From positions 1 to 6,024 of the forward strand of contig JAUMWZ010000029.1 in the NCBI GenBank assembly GCA_030529405.1: a stretch of DNA of 6,024 nt, in the 5' to 3' direction. Shown here piece after piece: positions 1 through 5,412 of this stretch. Made by a program: the position numbers and the translations under genes. Position 1 is the stretch's first letter. Every line of letters starts with the position of its first letter. The notes below the pieces were generated by a model that saw only the letters and a list, made by a program, of their open reading frames with translations, did no database searches and was not told the origin of the DNA. The DNA is from Bacteroides sp. GTDB taxonomy: Bacteria; Bacteroidota; Bacteroidia; Bacteroidales; Bacteroidaceae.

Positions 1-266
1 TACACTTCTGTAATGAAGAATTGTAATGAGATAACTATTTTGTTTTCAGCTTTTTATCTGCCCGATATTACACATTACAAAATTGCACAAAAAAAGTACG
101 GAATTCATACACAGCAGAAAAAAACAGAAAAACAAAACTTTTCTACGCCCTGTTTTCACAGCTCGTTTCTTCTTTTACTTAACGAAAAAACAACTTACTC
201 ATTTTTGGCAATCTCGCTCCTTTTTACTAACTTTATGCTTATTATTTGTTTGTAAACCATTGTGTT
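1..266. other. A/T-rich non-coding leader upstream of the gene block
   Basis: No convincing gene is present. The only open frames are low-complexity, rich in Lys, Asn, Phe and Leu, and have no plausible leader. The stretch is rich in A-runs and T-runs. The octamer TGTAATGA occurs at 9-16 and 22-29, and the inverted form CATTACAA at 73-80 matches TTGTAATG at 21-28, so a protein-binding site is possible but unproven. A candidate promoter lies at the right-hand end. The region probably separates the structural operon from whatever lies to the left; no terminator for an upstream gene was found. Confidence 0.5.
204..235 (+). promoter_or_regulatory. Candidate Bacteroidota-type promoter
   Basis: TTTG at 204-207 is followed after 20 bp by TAACTTTA at 228-235. 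Bacteroidota primary sigma promoters are known for TTTG near -33 and TAnnTTTG near -7, separated by about 19-21 bp. Here the -33 element is exact and the -7 element matches except at its last base (A for G). Transcription would start near 242, leaving a leader of about 25 nt before the ATG at 267. In A/T-rich DNA such matches can occur by chance. No comparable match was found ahead of the other genes, which would fit a single operon start. Confidence 0.4.
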
Positions 267-761
267 ATGATAACTACTCGTATCTATATTGACGAACATC
301 TTGCCGAGTACTGCCGAAGTAAGTTCACCGAGGTAGGTGAGCTGGGAGATTATGTAAGGTTTCCCGACCGACTGGATATCTATCATCTGATATATGACCT
401 TCTTGAAAGACGCCCTCTTAATGTAGGACGTGATGAGGGCAACCTTTGTATATACCTACCATCGAGACGCATAGGCTCTGTTGCCCTCGGAAAGAATCCA
501 GAGACATATAACTACTTAGGAGTGCGAAGTCAGAAGATACTGAACAAGAAGATAAAGACTATGATGCGTGCCGAGCTTCACGACTTCATCGACGACAACA
601 AACACAAACTGGGAGTTGATCAAATTGAAAGCGTTCATCTCTTTATGCGAAAGTATGGCATTGAATCAATCACGGAAGATGCCCTAATAAAAGACTATCA
701 ACGCTGGAGGGATTCTGTCAGACGAACAAACAGGAAAAGACAGTATAACCGAAAAAAGTAA
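267..761 (+). CDS. Conserved hypothetical phage protein with basic C-terminus
   Basis: A 164-residue soluble protein of unknown function, with no signal peptide or membrane segment. I chose the ATG at 267; an in-frame TTG at 246 would add seven residues and looks unlikely. The first 85 residues are mixed alpha/beta. Residues 86-150 look helical (around RSQKILNKKIKTMM and VDQIESVHLFMRKYGIESITEDALIKDYQRW). The tail at 152-164 is almost entirely Arg, Lys, Asn and Gln, suggesting nucleic-acid contact. The helical stretch followed by a basic tail could be a helix-turn-helix-like DNA-binding region, but no family signature is clear. It resembles small proteins found in Bacteroides/Prevotella prophages (recollection, not a search). 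It is the first gene after the candidate promoter and lies 61 bp before the next gene, so it may be a regulator or an accessory packaging factor. That role is inferred only from position and charge. Confidence 0.82.
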   Translation: MITTRIYIDEHLAEYCRSKFTEVGELGDYVRFPDRLDIYHLIYDLLERRPLNVGRDEGNLCIYLPSRRIGSVALGKNPETYNYLGVRSQKILNKKIKTMMRAELHDFIDDNKHKLGVDQIESVHLFMRKYGIESITEDALIKDYQRWRDSVRRTNRKRQYNRKK

Positions 762-810
762 CCAAACGGCTAAAAAAAATAACTAACCAAGTGTATCGTT
801 TTGTCCTTTT

Positions 811-822
811 TTTGAGGTAAAA
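811..822 (+). promoter_or_regulatory. Ribosome binding site deciding the 823 start
   Basis: GAGG at 814-817 lies five bases before the ATG at 823, followed by the A-rich TAAAA. The leader (GAGGTAAAAATG) closely resembles that of the gene at 4516 (AGAGTAAAAATG), whose product appears to be a paralog. This favours 823 over the alternative in-frame ATG at 877, which has no comparable leader. Confidence 0.4.
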
Positions 823-1308
823 ATGTCTGAAAAGTGTCTGAAAAATGCGGAGTGCTTAATAATCAATTGTTTATATATGGAAAGTAAGAGTAAAATCAAA
901 TCAGTAGCGTGCCTTCTTCGCTTGATACCAACAAGAGAGCTGGAGAACTTCGCACCGCTAATGTCTGGTGTAGGAATTAAAACAGACGAAAACAAACTTC
1001 GAGAGAGTCAAATACCTATTACCCCCGGCTCTTTGGAAGTAGATGTCAATCAAGGAGAATTAAACAACACCTTCGATGTGAAATGTAAGTTCTTGGTCGA
1101 TTCTTCCGACGAAGCAACCTGCTCGCAACTTTTAGCTATGAGGAACATACCTGTAATAGCTATATATAAAGACGCTAACAGCCACGAAAAGGTTATAGGC
1201 AGTCCGAGCTACCCATTAAATATAAAGTGCAGTATCGCTTCGAGCGTGATGAACTGTGAGTTGCAGGGAATGACAGACACTTATAATTCAGTGATTTTCT
1301 TGCAGTAG
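823..1308 (+). CDS. Small virion-type protein, diverged paralog of the 4516-5331 product
   Basis: A 161-residue protein of unknown function, probably a structural protein. Its collinear resemblance to the first ~165 residues of the protein at 4516-5331 is the main clue. Shared landmarks are a [IF]PxR motif (residues 35-38 here, 36-39 there), K53 and N57 in both, TPG[ST][LV]E[VL] (from 67 here, 64 there), and [VI]IG[ST]PxxP at 125-131 in both. Residues 85-161 look all-beta. There is no signal peptide, transmembrane segment or catalytic motif. A start at 877 would shorten it by 18 residues; 823 is preferred because of the GAGG leader and the matching residue numbering. The 18 residues at issue are unusually Cys-rich, so the start stays uncertain. 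Standing just before a protease-capsid pair suggests a head decoration, head completion or tail-tube-like role (inference). Unlike its paralog it lacks the C-terminal beta module. Confidence 0.78.
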   Translation: MSEKCLKNAECLIINCLYMESKSKIKSVACLLRLIPTRELENFAPLMSGVGIKTDENKLRESQIPITPGSLEVDVNQGELNNTFDVKCKFLVDSSDEATCSQLLAMRNIPVIAIYKDANSHEKVIGSPSYPLNIKCSIASSVMNCELQGMTDTYNSVIFLQ

Positions 1309-1360
1309 TAGTCCTTTGTCTGATATCTCTATCGTCGTTCTTTTGTATAAAAAAATTACG

Positions 1361-2224
1361 ATGGAGATTATTAGACAAATATTCAATTCTAAGTGGGCTA
1401 TTCGTAACGAAGAATACCATCACTTATTATCCCTTGCCATATCATCAATAAAGAATGGCACCATTGATGCTTTTGAACAAGCCGTTCAAAAGGAGTCTCC
1501 AATAAAGGCTTACGCTACGCTGCCTTATGTTGCCCACATGTACGACTTAGATTCCTCTGAAATTCCTTCAGGGTCTGTCGCTGTTATACCAGTACAGGGA
1601 GTTCTGTTCCCATGGCGTGCTATGCAGATTGAACAGCTACTAAAACTTGCCTTAAATAATGATAAGATAGAAGGCATAGTCTTTGCTGTCGATGGACCAG
1701 GCGGCGTCATAACACGTGTGGACGTCATTGAGAAGCTCATAAGGGAAAGCAAAAAGCCTACTGTCGCTAATATCTGCGGTATGTGTGCATCAGCTCACTT
1801 ATGGATGATGTCAGCATGCGATAAGATATTTATGAATTCAGAAATAGATGAGATAGGTTCTTGTGGAGTCGTTATGACCTATGAGAACTTCGATAAATAC
1901 TATGAAAGTTTAGGTGTTGAGATAAGAGACATTTATCCAGACACGGCTGATTTGAAGAATAAGCTTTACAGACAACTAGCCGAAGGAAAGGATAAAGAAA
2001 CAAAAGAAAGGTTGGAATACTTCCATCAGATCTTTGCCAAAACGATAGCTGAGAACCTTGGTGTTGCTTACGACACTAAAGACCCGCTCTTTAGAGGAGA
2101 AATGTTCCTGGCTGAAGAAGCAATATCTAAGGGGTATGTAGACGGCTACGCAACTTTAGAAGAATCCATTCTGTGGGTTGCCGCTCAAAAGACCGTTCAA
2201 GCTGCTAATAAGATAATAGTATAG
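1361..2224 (+). CDS. S49-family serine peptidase, probable prohead maturation protease
   Basis: A 287-residue cytosolic peptidase of the SppA/ClpP-fold S49 family, which includes the lambda gpC-type head proteases. After about 70 helical residues, the core begins with VAVIPVQGVLFP (73-84). DGPGG at 111-115 matches the oxyanion-hole glycine motif. The nucleophile is predicted to be Ser144 in CASAHLWMMSACD, the counterpart of the family's ASxGxxxA motif, followed by EIGSCGVVM (164-172). In this family a lysine about 50 residues later completes a Ser-Lys dyad; Lys199 or Lys201 in DLKNKLYR is the candidate. The end (AEEAISKGYVDGYAT) is the usual S49 closing segment. There is no signal peptide or transmembrane helix, unlike host SppA, which supports a virion-assembly role. 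The ATG at 1361 was chosen over an in-frame TTG at 1316. The gene lies 54 bp before the capsid gene, whose N-terminal region is the likely substrate (inference from gene order). Confidence 0.9.
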   Translation: MEIIRQIFNSKWAIRNEEYHHLLSLAISSIKNGTIDAFEQAVQKESPIKAYATLPYVAHMYDLDSSEIPSGSVAVIPVQGVLFPWRAMQIEQLLKLALNNDKIEGIVFAVDGPGGVITRVDVIEKLIRESKKPTVANICGMCASAHLWMMSACDKIFMNSEIDEIGSCGVVMTYENFDKYYESLGVEIRDIYPDTADLKNKLYRQLAEGKDKETKERLEYFHQIFAKTIAENLGVAYDTKDPLFRGEMFLAEEAISKGYVDGYATLEESILWVAAQKTVQAANKIIV

Positions 2225-2278
2225 CAACTTTTTACTCATATTTTATTCATATTATTCACACTTAAACTTTTTCAGAAG

Positions 2279-4447
2279 ATGAAAATCAATTTCAAACAAT
2301 TTGTACCAGCTCTTATGGCTATTCTTGGCGTGAAAGAGTGGAGCAAGCAAGAAGACAAATCCGTTTTACTTGGAGAAGAAAGAGAAAAACTAAAGAAAGC
2401 GGGCTTTACAGATGCTTTCCTTGACGGCTTCGTTGAAGCACTTGAGAAAGACTTTGCAGACGACAGCAAACCATCATCACCAAACCAAGCTGAAGCAGTT
2501 GTTAGTGGCTTGTTAGCCGATATGACAGCTAAGTATGCTAAGGCTCAAGAAGAAATAGAAGCCTTGAAGTCGGACAAAGGCTCTTTGGGTAACGATATAG
2601 AAGGCAAGGCTAAACAGATAAAAGCCTTGGAAGAAAAGATAGCAGCTCTTTCTGCTATGGGAGAAAACGAACCTACAGCGCATAACTCTCCAGGAGCTTC
2701 TGCCGTTGTCTTGAACTGGGACGACGACAAACAAGTAGGCGGTCTTGAAGGTGCTCTTTTTGCTACAGAAGGACGTCCATATAACCAACGCTTGCGTGCT
2801 CACATGCTTTCTAAGAAAGGTGTAACGCTTCCAGTTCCGACGGCATCAAGCTTAGACTATAAGCAATTAAAAGATGACTTGGGCGAGTTCTACCGCATTC
2901 CTTGGAAAGACAGACTACAATCGTTCTTAGTACAGCTACCAACTCTTGAAACTCTATTCCCTTTGGAAAGCGGTTATCAAGACTTAGCAACCTTGGTTAA
3001 TATATGGTTGGGCGAATTTTCACAAAGTGACAATACTGAGAGTGACTTCGATAACGTTGCAAAAGGTTCTTATGGCTTTGGTTCAGAAACACTACGCATG
3101 TATAGCGTTATGTTCGCTCACAAGTTCAAGAACTTGAAGGAGCTTGAAAGAACATGGATAGGCTCTTACAACCGAGAAGGGTCACAAGTCATCAAGTGGT
3201 CGTTTGTTGAATACATATTAGCCGAAACGGCTAAGAAGCTACACAACGAACGTGAACTTCGTCGTATTAACGGAGTACGCAAAGACCCTGAATTCAACAA
3301 GGCAGGGCGGGCAATGGATGCAGCAGACGGCTTGTATGAATACATCCGTAAACGTGTCGATGGCTTCCTTGACGTTACTTCCGGAAAGACTGTTTACCAA
3401 ATCAAACCTTTTGTTTTGGGAGAAATCACACCTGAAAATATCGGTGCTAAGATATATGAAGGTACATCGATGATACCGGCAGTTCTTAGAGATAGCGGTA
3501 AGCTTTGCTTATACCTTCCTTCACACCTAGTTACGCTTTACCACAAGTACAACGAACTTCACTATGGCACAAACCAAGACTATGCAGGTTCTATCATGCA
3601 CGTCAAGGAATACCCATCTGTTAAGCTTGTTAGCGTACCAAACGCAGACAATCATAACCGCCTTATCTGGACTCTTGAAGGTAACATCAAGTGTTATGAA
3701 GATACACCAGGAGAGATGTTGCACTTCAACATTGAGCAACAAGACTGGACGTTGAAAGTGTGGGCTAATTGGAAGGAAAGTATCCAAGCTGAAGCAGTGG
3801 GTTATAAGTACGAAAGTCAAGCAGACATGGACTACTCAAAACAGCTTATCTTCTGCAATGAGTATGACCTTTCTTCTAAGCACTTCATTGAAGCGGTTAA
3901 AGATAAGAACCCTTCAGCAAGCAAACATACTTCTATTGTAACAGTAGCTAACACAGCTGAGTTTGCTATCACTGACATTGAAGATGCAAAGGTCGGTGTT
4001 GTTGTAACACTTAAGTGCGGCTCAACAGATAAGGGAGTCAAGATTGATAAGTCAGGTAACTTCTCGCTACTATCTTCTCAATGGAAACCAAAGAAAGGCG
4101 ATGTTATTAAGCTTATGAAGCGTGCTGATGGTAAGTTCATCGAATTGGCTCGTTACAACTCAGCTTCTTCAGCTTTGATGTTTGCAGCTAACGATGCTGC
4201 TCCTTCAGTCAAAGGAGCAACTGTGTTTGTTACAGATGCAAACACTCAAGCAACAGCTATTACTGACCTTATAGATGGAGTAGAAGGCAGAATCTACACT
4301 ATCCATGGTAACGGTGCAGAACACGCATCAACTATTACCGGAGGCGATAAGTTCGTTGTTACAGCTAAGATGACACTGTCAGCTGGCAAGTACATCAAGC
4401 TTGTGAAGACATCAGGTGGTGTATATCACGAGGTTGAAAGAGGTTAA
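2279..4447 (+). CDS. HK97-fold major capsid protein with N-terminal scaffold region and two C-terminal beta modules
   Basis: A 722-residue protein, much longer than a typical 300-400 residue HK97-type capsid subunit. Residues 1-140 are helical and charged, with a coiled coil near 80-125, resembling a built-in scaffold (delta) domain. A Pro/Ser/Gly/Ala-rich hinge near 130-142 is a plausible cleavage area for the adjacent protease (inference). Residues 150-520 look like the capsid core: a long spine-helix candidate at 302-330, then LYLPSHLVTLYHKYNELHYG (411-430) and a beta-rich stretch ending in WANWKESIQAEAVGY (495-509), a pattern typical of A-domain and P-domain ends. Residues 554-625 and 651-721 are two copies of a beta module joined by a linker. 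The modules are fused directly, with no frameshift needed to reach them. The ATG at 2279 follows CAGAAG. The capsid assignment comes from overall pattern and from the protease next door, not from a search. Confidence 0.85.
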   Translation: MKINFKQFVPALMAILGVKEWSKQEDKSVLLGEEREKLKKAGFTDAFLDGFVEALEKDFADDSKPSSPNQAEAVVSGLLADMTAKYAKAQEEIEALKSDKGSLGNDIEGKAKQIKALEEKIAALSAMGENEPTAHNSPGASAVVLNWDDDKQVGGLEGALFATEGRPYNQRLRAHMLSKKGVTLPVPTASSLDYKQLKDDLGEFYRIPWKDRLQSFLVQLPTLETLFPLESGYQDLATLVNIWLGEFSQSDNTESDFDNVAKGSYGFGSETLRMYSVMFAHKFKNLKELERTWIGSYNREGSQVIKWSFVEYILAETAKKLHNERELRRINGVRKDPEFNKAGRAMDAADGLYEYIRKRVDGFLDVTSGKTVYQIKPFVLGEITPENIGAKIYEGTSMIPAVLRDSGKLCLYLPSHLVTLYHKYNELHYGTNQDYAGSIMHVKEYPSVKLVSVPNADNHNRLIWTLEGNIKCYEDTPGEMLHFNIEQQDWTLKVWANWKESIQAEAVGYKYESQADMDYSKQLIFCNEYDLSSKHFIEAVKDKNPSASKHTSIVTVANTAEFAITDIEDAKVGVVVTLKCGSTDKGVKIDKSGNFSLLSSQWKPKKGDVIKLMKRADGKFIELARYNSASSALMFAANDAAPSVKGATVFVTDANTQATAITDLIDGVEGRIYTIHGNGAEHASTITGGDKFVVTAKMTLSAGKYIKLVKTSGGVYHEVERG
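3938..4153 (+). repeat. Beta module copy A (capsid residues 554-625)
   Basis: Begins VTVANTAEFAITD and ends GDVIKLMKRADGKFIELAR. The opening shares nine of 13 positions with copy B at identical spacing (VTxANTxxxAITD). A middle (K/G)NFSLLSSQW strand and the closing K..GxxxE..R pattern also match. It resembles small beta modules found at the C-termini of phage fibres and structural proteins (recollection of the general pattern), presumably displayed on the outer capsid surface (inference). Confidence 0.7.
4229..4441 (+). repeat. Beta module copy B (capsid residues 651-721)
   Basis: Begins VTDANTQATAITD, 97 residues after the equivalent point of copy A, and ends AGKYIKLVKTSGGVYHEVER just before the stop codon. 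The similarity to copy A is at protein level with only short DNA matches, so the duplication is old rather than a recent tandem repeat. Confidence 0.7.
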
Positions 4448-4455
4448 TAAACATT

Positions 4456-4486
4456 TCTCCCTGGTTGTTATTAGCCAGGGAGATTT
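4456..4486 (+). terminator. Hairpin after the capsid gene, possible partial terminator
   Basis: TCTCCCTGG (4456-4464) pairs perfectly with CCAGGGAGA (4475-4483) around a 10-base loop, starting nine bases after the capsid stop codon. Only three T follow before A-rich sequence, so it is a weak intrinsic terminator at best. It could lower readthrough into the next gene or protect the 3' end of the capsid mRNA. The hairpin itself is certain from the sequence; the role is not. Confidence 0.55.
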
Positions 4487-4515
4487 CAATAATAATAAAC
4501 TAAAATAGAGTAAAA

Positions 4516-5331
4516 ATGAATTACAACAAAGTTTCAGTCCCTCGCCCAGAGGGTAATCCAGGTAGGGGTATAACTCCTAAGGATGCGTTGGTTATCATCG
4601 ATGTTGATGATGTAGTTAGTTTTCCACAAAGAAATGCTGCAGGAGTAGTTATTGATGGTAACATAGTATTAAAGCCTAATGCTAACAGTATCACATTATA
4701 TCTAACTCCTGGCACTGTAGAGCTTGCTTCTAACGGCGAAGGAGAAACAGATGCAAAAGGCTTTACACCTTCAGTGAAAGGGAAGCACCCAGGCAACAAA
4801 CAAGAGGTTAGAGAGTTTAAGACTAACTGGTTAGGAAAGCACTGCATCGTGTTAGTTCAATACTGCAGTGGAGAAGATACAGACATCATCGGTACACCAT
4901 GCAACCCTGTAGAAATGTCAGTAAACTATACAGGTAATAAGGATGCTAACTCTTCAGAGTTTACTTTCTCTCAAATCAGTAAAGGGTACGACATAGGTAT
5001 CTACAAAGGTGTTATTCCTTCAGCTCAACCGGTAGCAACAGTTACAGCTGCTGCAACAGCTATCACTGGTAAGGGAAGCGGTATGTATCAACTTCAAGGA
5101 GGTGCTGCTAAGCTTGCAACAGTGAATAACGTTAAAGACGGTGATGTTATCACTATCCTTGGTGTTACATCTGGTGTAGCACCTACAATTGAAAAGGCTG
5201 GTCAAGAGGTATTCTTGCTTGCTAAGGGTAAGACCTTCACAGCTAATCCAGGAAGTCAAATCACATTCAAAGCCTTTGACAATGGCGGTGGTGCAATAAA
5301 GATGATTGAATTGTCAAGATTGGAGTCATAG
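4516..5331 (+). CDS. Phage structural protein with C-terminal beta module
   Basis: A 271-residue protein of two parts. Residues 1-165 are collinear with the protein at 823-1308, sharing FPQR (36-39), K53, N57, TPGTVEL (64-70) and IIGTPxxP (124-131). Residues 176-268 form a beta module related to those on the capsid protein, with a closing GGGAIKMIELSR. A core domain of about 160 residues plus a C-terminal surface module is the layout of lambda's tail-tube protein gpV, whose C-terminal part is an Ig-like domain. However, a position directly after the capsid gene also fits a decoration or head-completion protein; the sequence does not decide between them. There is no signal peptide, membrane segment or enzymatic motif. 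The ATG at 4516 follows AGAGTAAAA. Hairpins lie on both sides of the gene, and it probably relies on readthrough from the capsid transcript, because no promoter is visible in the 68-bp gap. Confidence 0.85.
   Translation: MNYNKVSVPRPEGNPGRGITPKDALVIIDVDDVVSFPQRNAAGVVIDGNIVLKPNANSITLYLTPGTVELASNGEGETDAKGFTPSVKGKHPGNKQEVREFKTNWLGKHCIVLVQYCSGEDTDIIGTPCNPVEMSVNYTGNKDANSSEFTFSQISKGYDIGIYKGVIPSAQPVATVTAAATAITGKGSGMYQLQGGAAKLATVNNVKDGDVITILGVTSGVAPTIEKAGQEVFLLAKGKTFTANPGSQITFKAFDNGGGAIKMIELSRLES
5041..5319 (+). repeat. Beta module copy C (residues 176-268 of the 4516 product)
   Basis: Contains VTAAATAIT, then GDVITILG, a VFLLAKGKTFTANPGSQITF segment aligned with FVVTAKMTLSAGKYIKL of copy B, and the ending IKMIELSR aligned with FIELAR and HEVER. 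It is more diverged than A and B, with a small insertion near its start. At DNA level, GCAACAGCTAT(C/T)ACTG is shared with copy B in the same frame (5053-5068 and 4250-4265). Confidence 0.55.
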
Positions 5332-5364
5332 CTTTTTGTTCTTAGTGTTTATTTATTGGTAGTG

Positions 5365-5398
5365 AAAGGGTGTTGAGTGTTATCTCTCCACCCTTTTT
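5365..5398 (+). terminator. Intrinsic terminator-like hairpin
   Basis: AAAGGGTG (5365-5372) pairs perfectly with CACCCTTT (5389-5396). Inside, GAG (5375-5377) can pair with CTC (5384-5386) around a six-base loop. The stem runs into TTTTTGCTTTTT, a good U-tract. It lies 33 bp after the stop of the 4516 gene and 14 bp before the next ATG. It would end or attenuate the structural transcript, so the downstream gene needs readthrough or its own promoter, and none is apparent in the short gap. Confidence 0.68.
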
Positions 5399-5412
5399 GC
5401 TTTTTATGAGAT

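Noticed and set aside
13..255. 80-residue open frame in the leader
   Set aside because: Low-complexity composition, no plausible leader, and it overlaps the candidate promoter and the A/T-rich non-coding tract.
246..266. TTG-started extension of the first gene
   Set aside because: The ATG at 267 is a better start, and the extension would place the start codon only a few bases from the expected transcription start.
773..813. A-run (about 773-780) and T-run (about 807-813) that could pair as a terminator after the first gene
   Set aside because: The stem would be only A-T pairs with a loop of more than 25 bases, and no U-tract follows a GC-rich stem.
1316..1360. TTG-started extension of the protease
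   Set aside because: It would add 15 residues not needed for the family core, and the ATG at 1361 has an A-rich leader typical of this window.
2513..2803. 96-residue open frame on the minus strand within the capsid gene
   Set aside because: Antisense shadow of the coiled-coil part of the capsid gene, with Phe/Ser/Cys-rich composition and no leader.
3527..3820. 97-residue open frame on the minus strand within the capsid gene
   Set aside because: Antisense shadow of the conserved capsid core, with no sign of independent coding.
4521..4847. 108-residue open frame on the minus strand
   Set aside because: It lies entirely inside the well-supported 4516-5331 gene and has no recognisable domain; it is a shadow frame.
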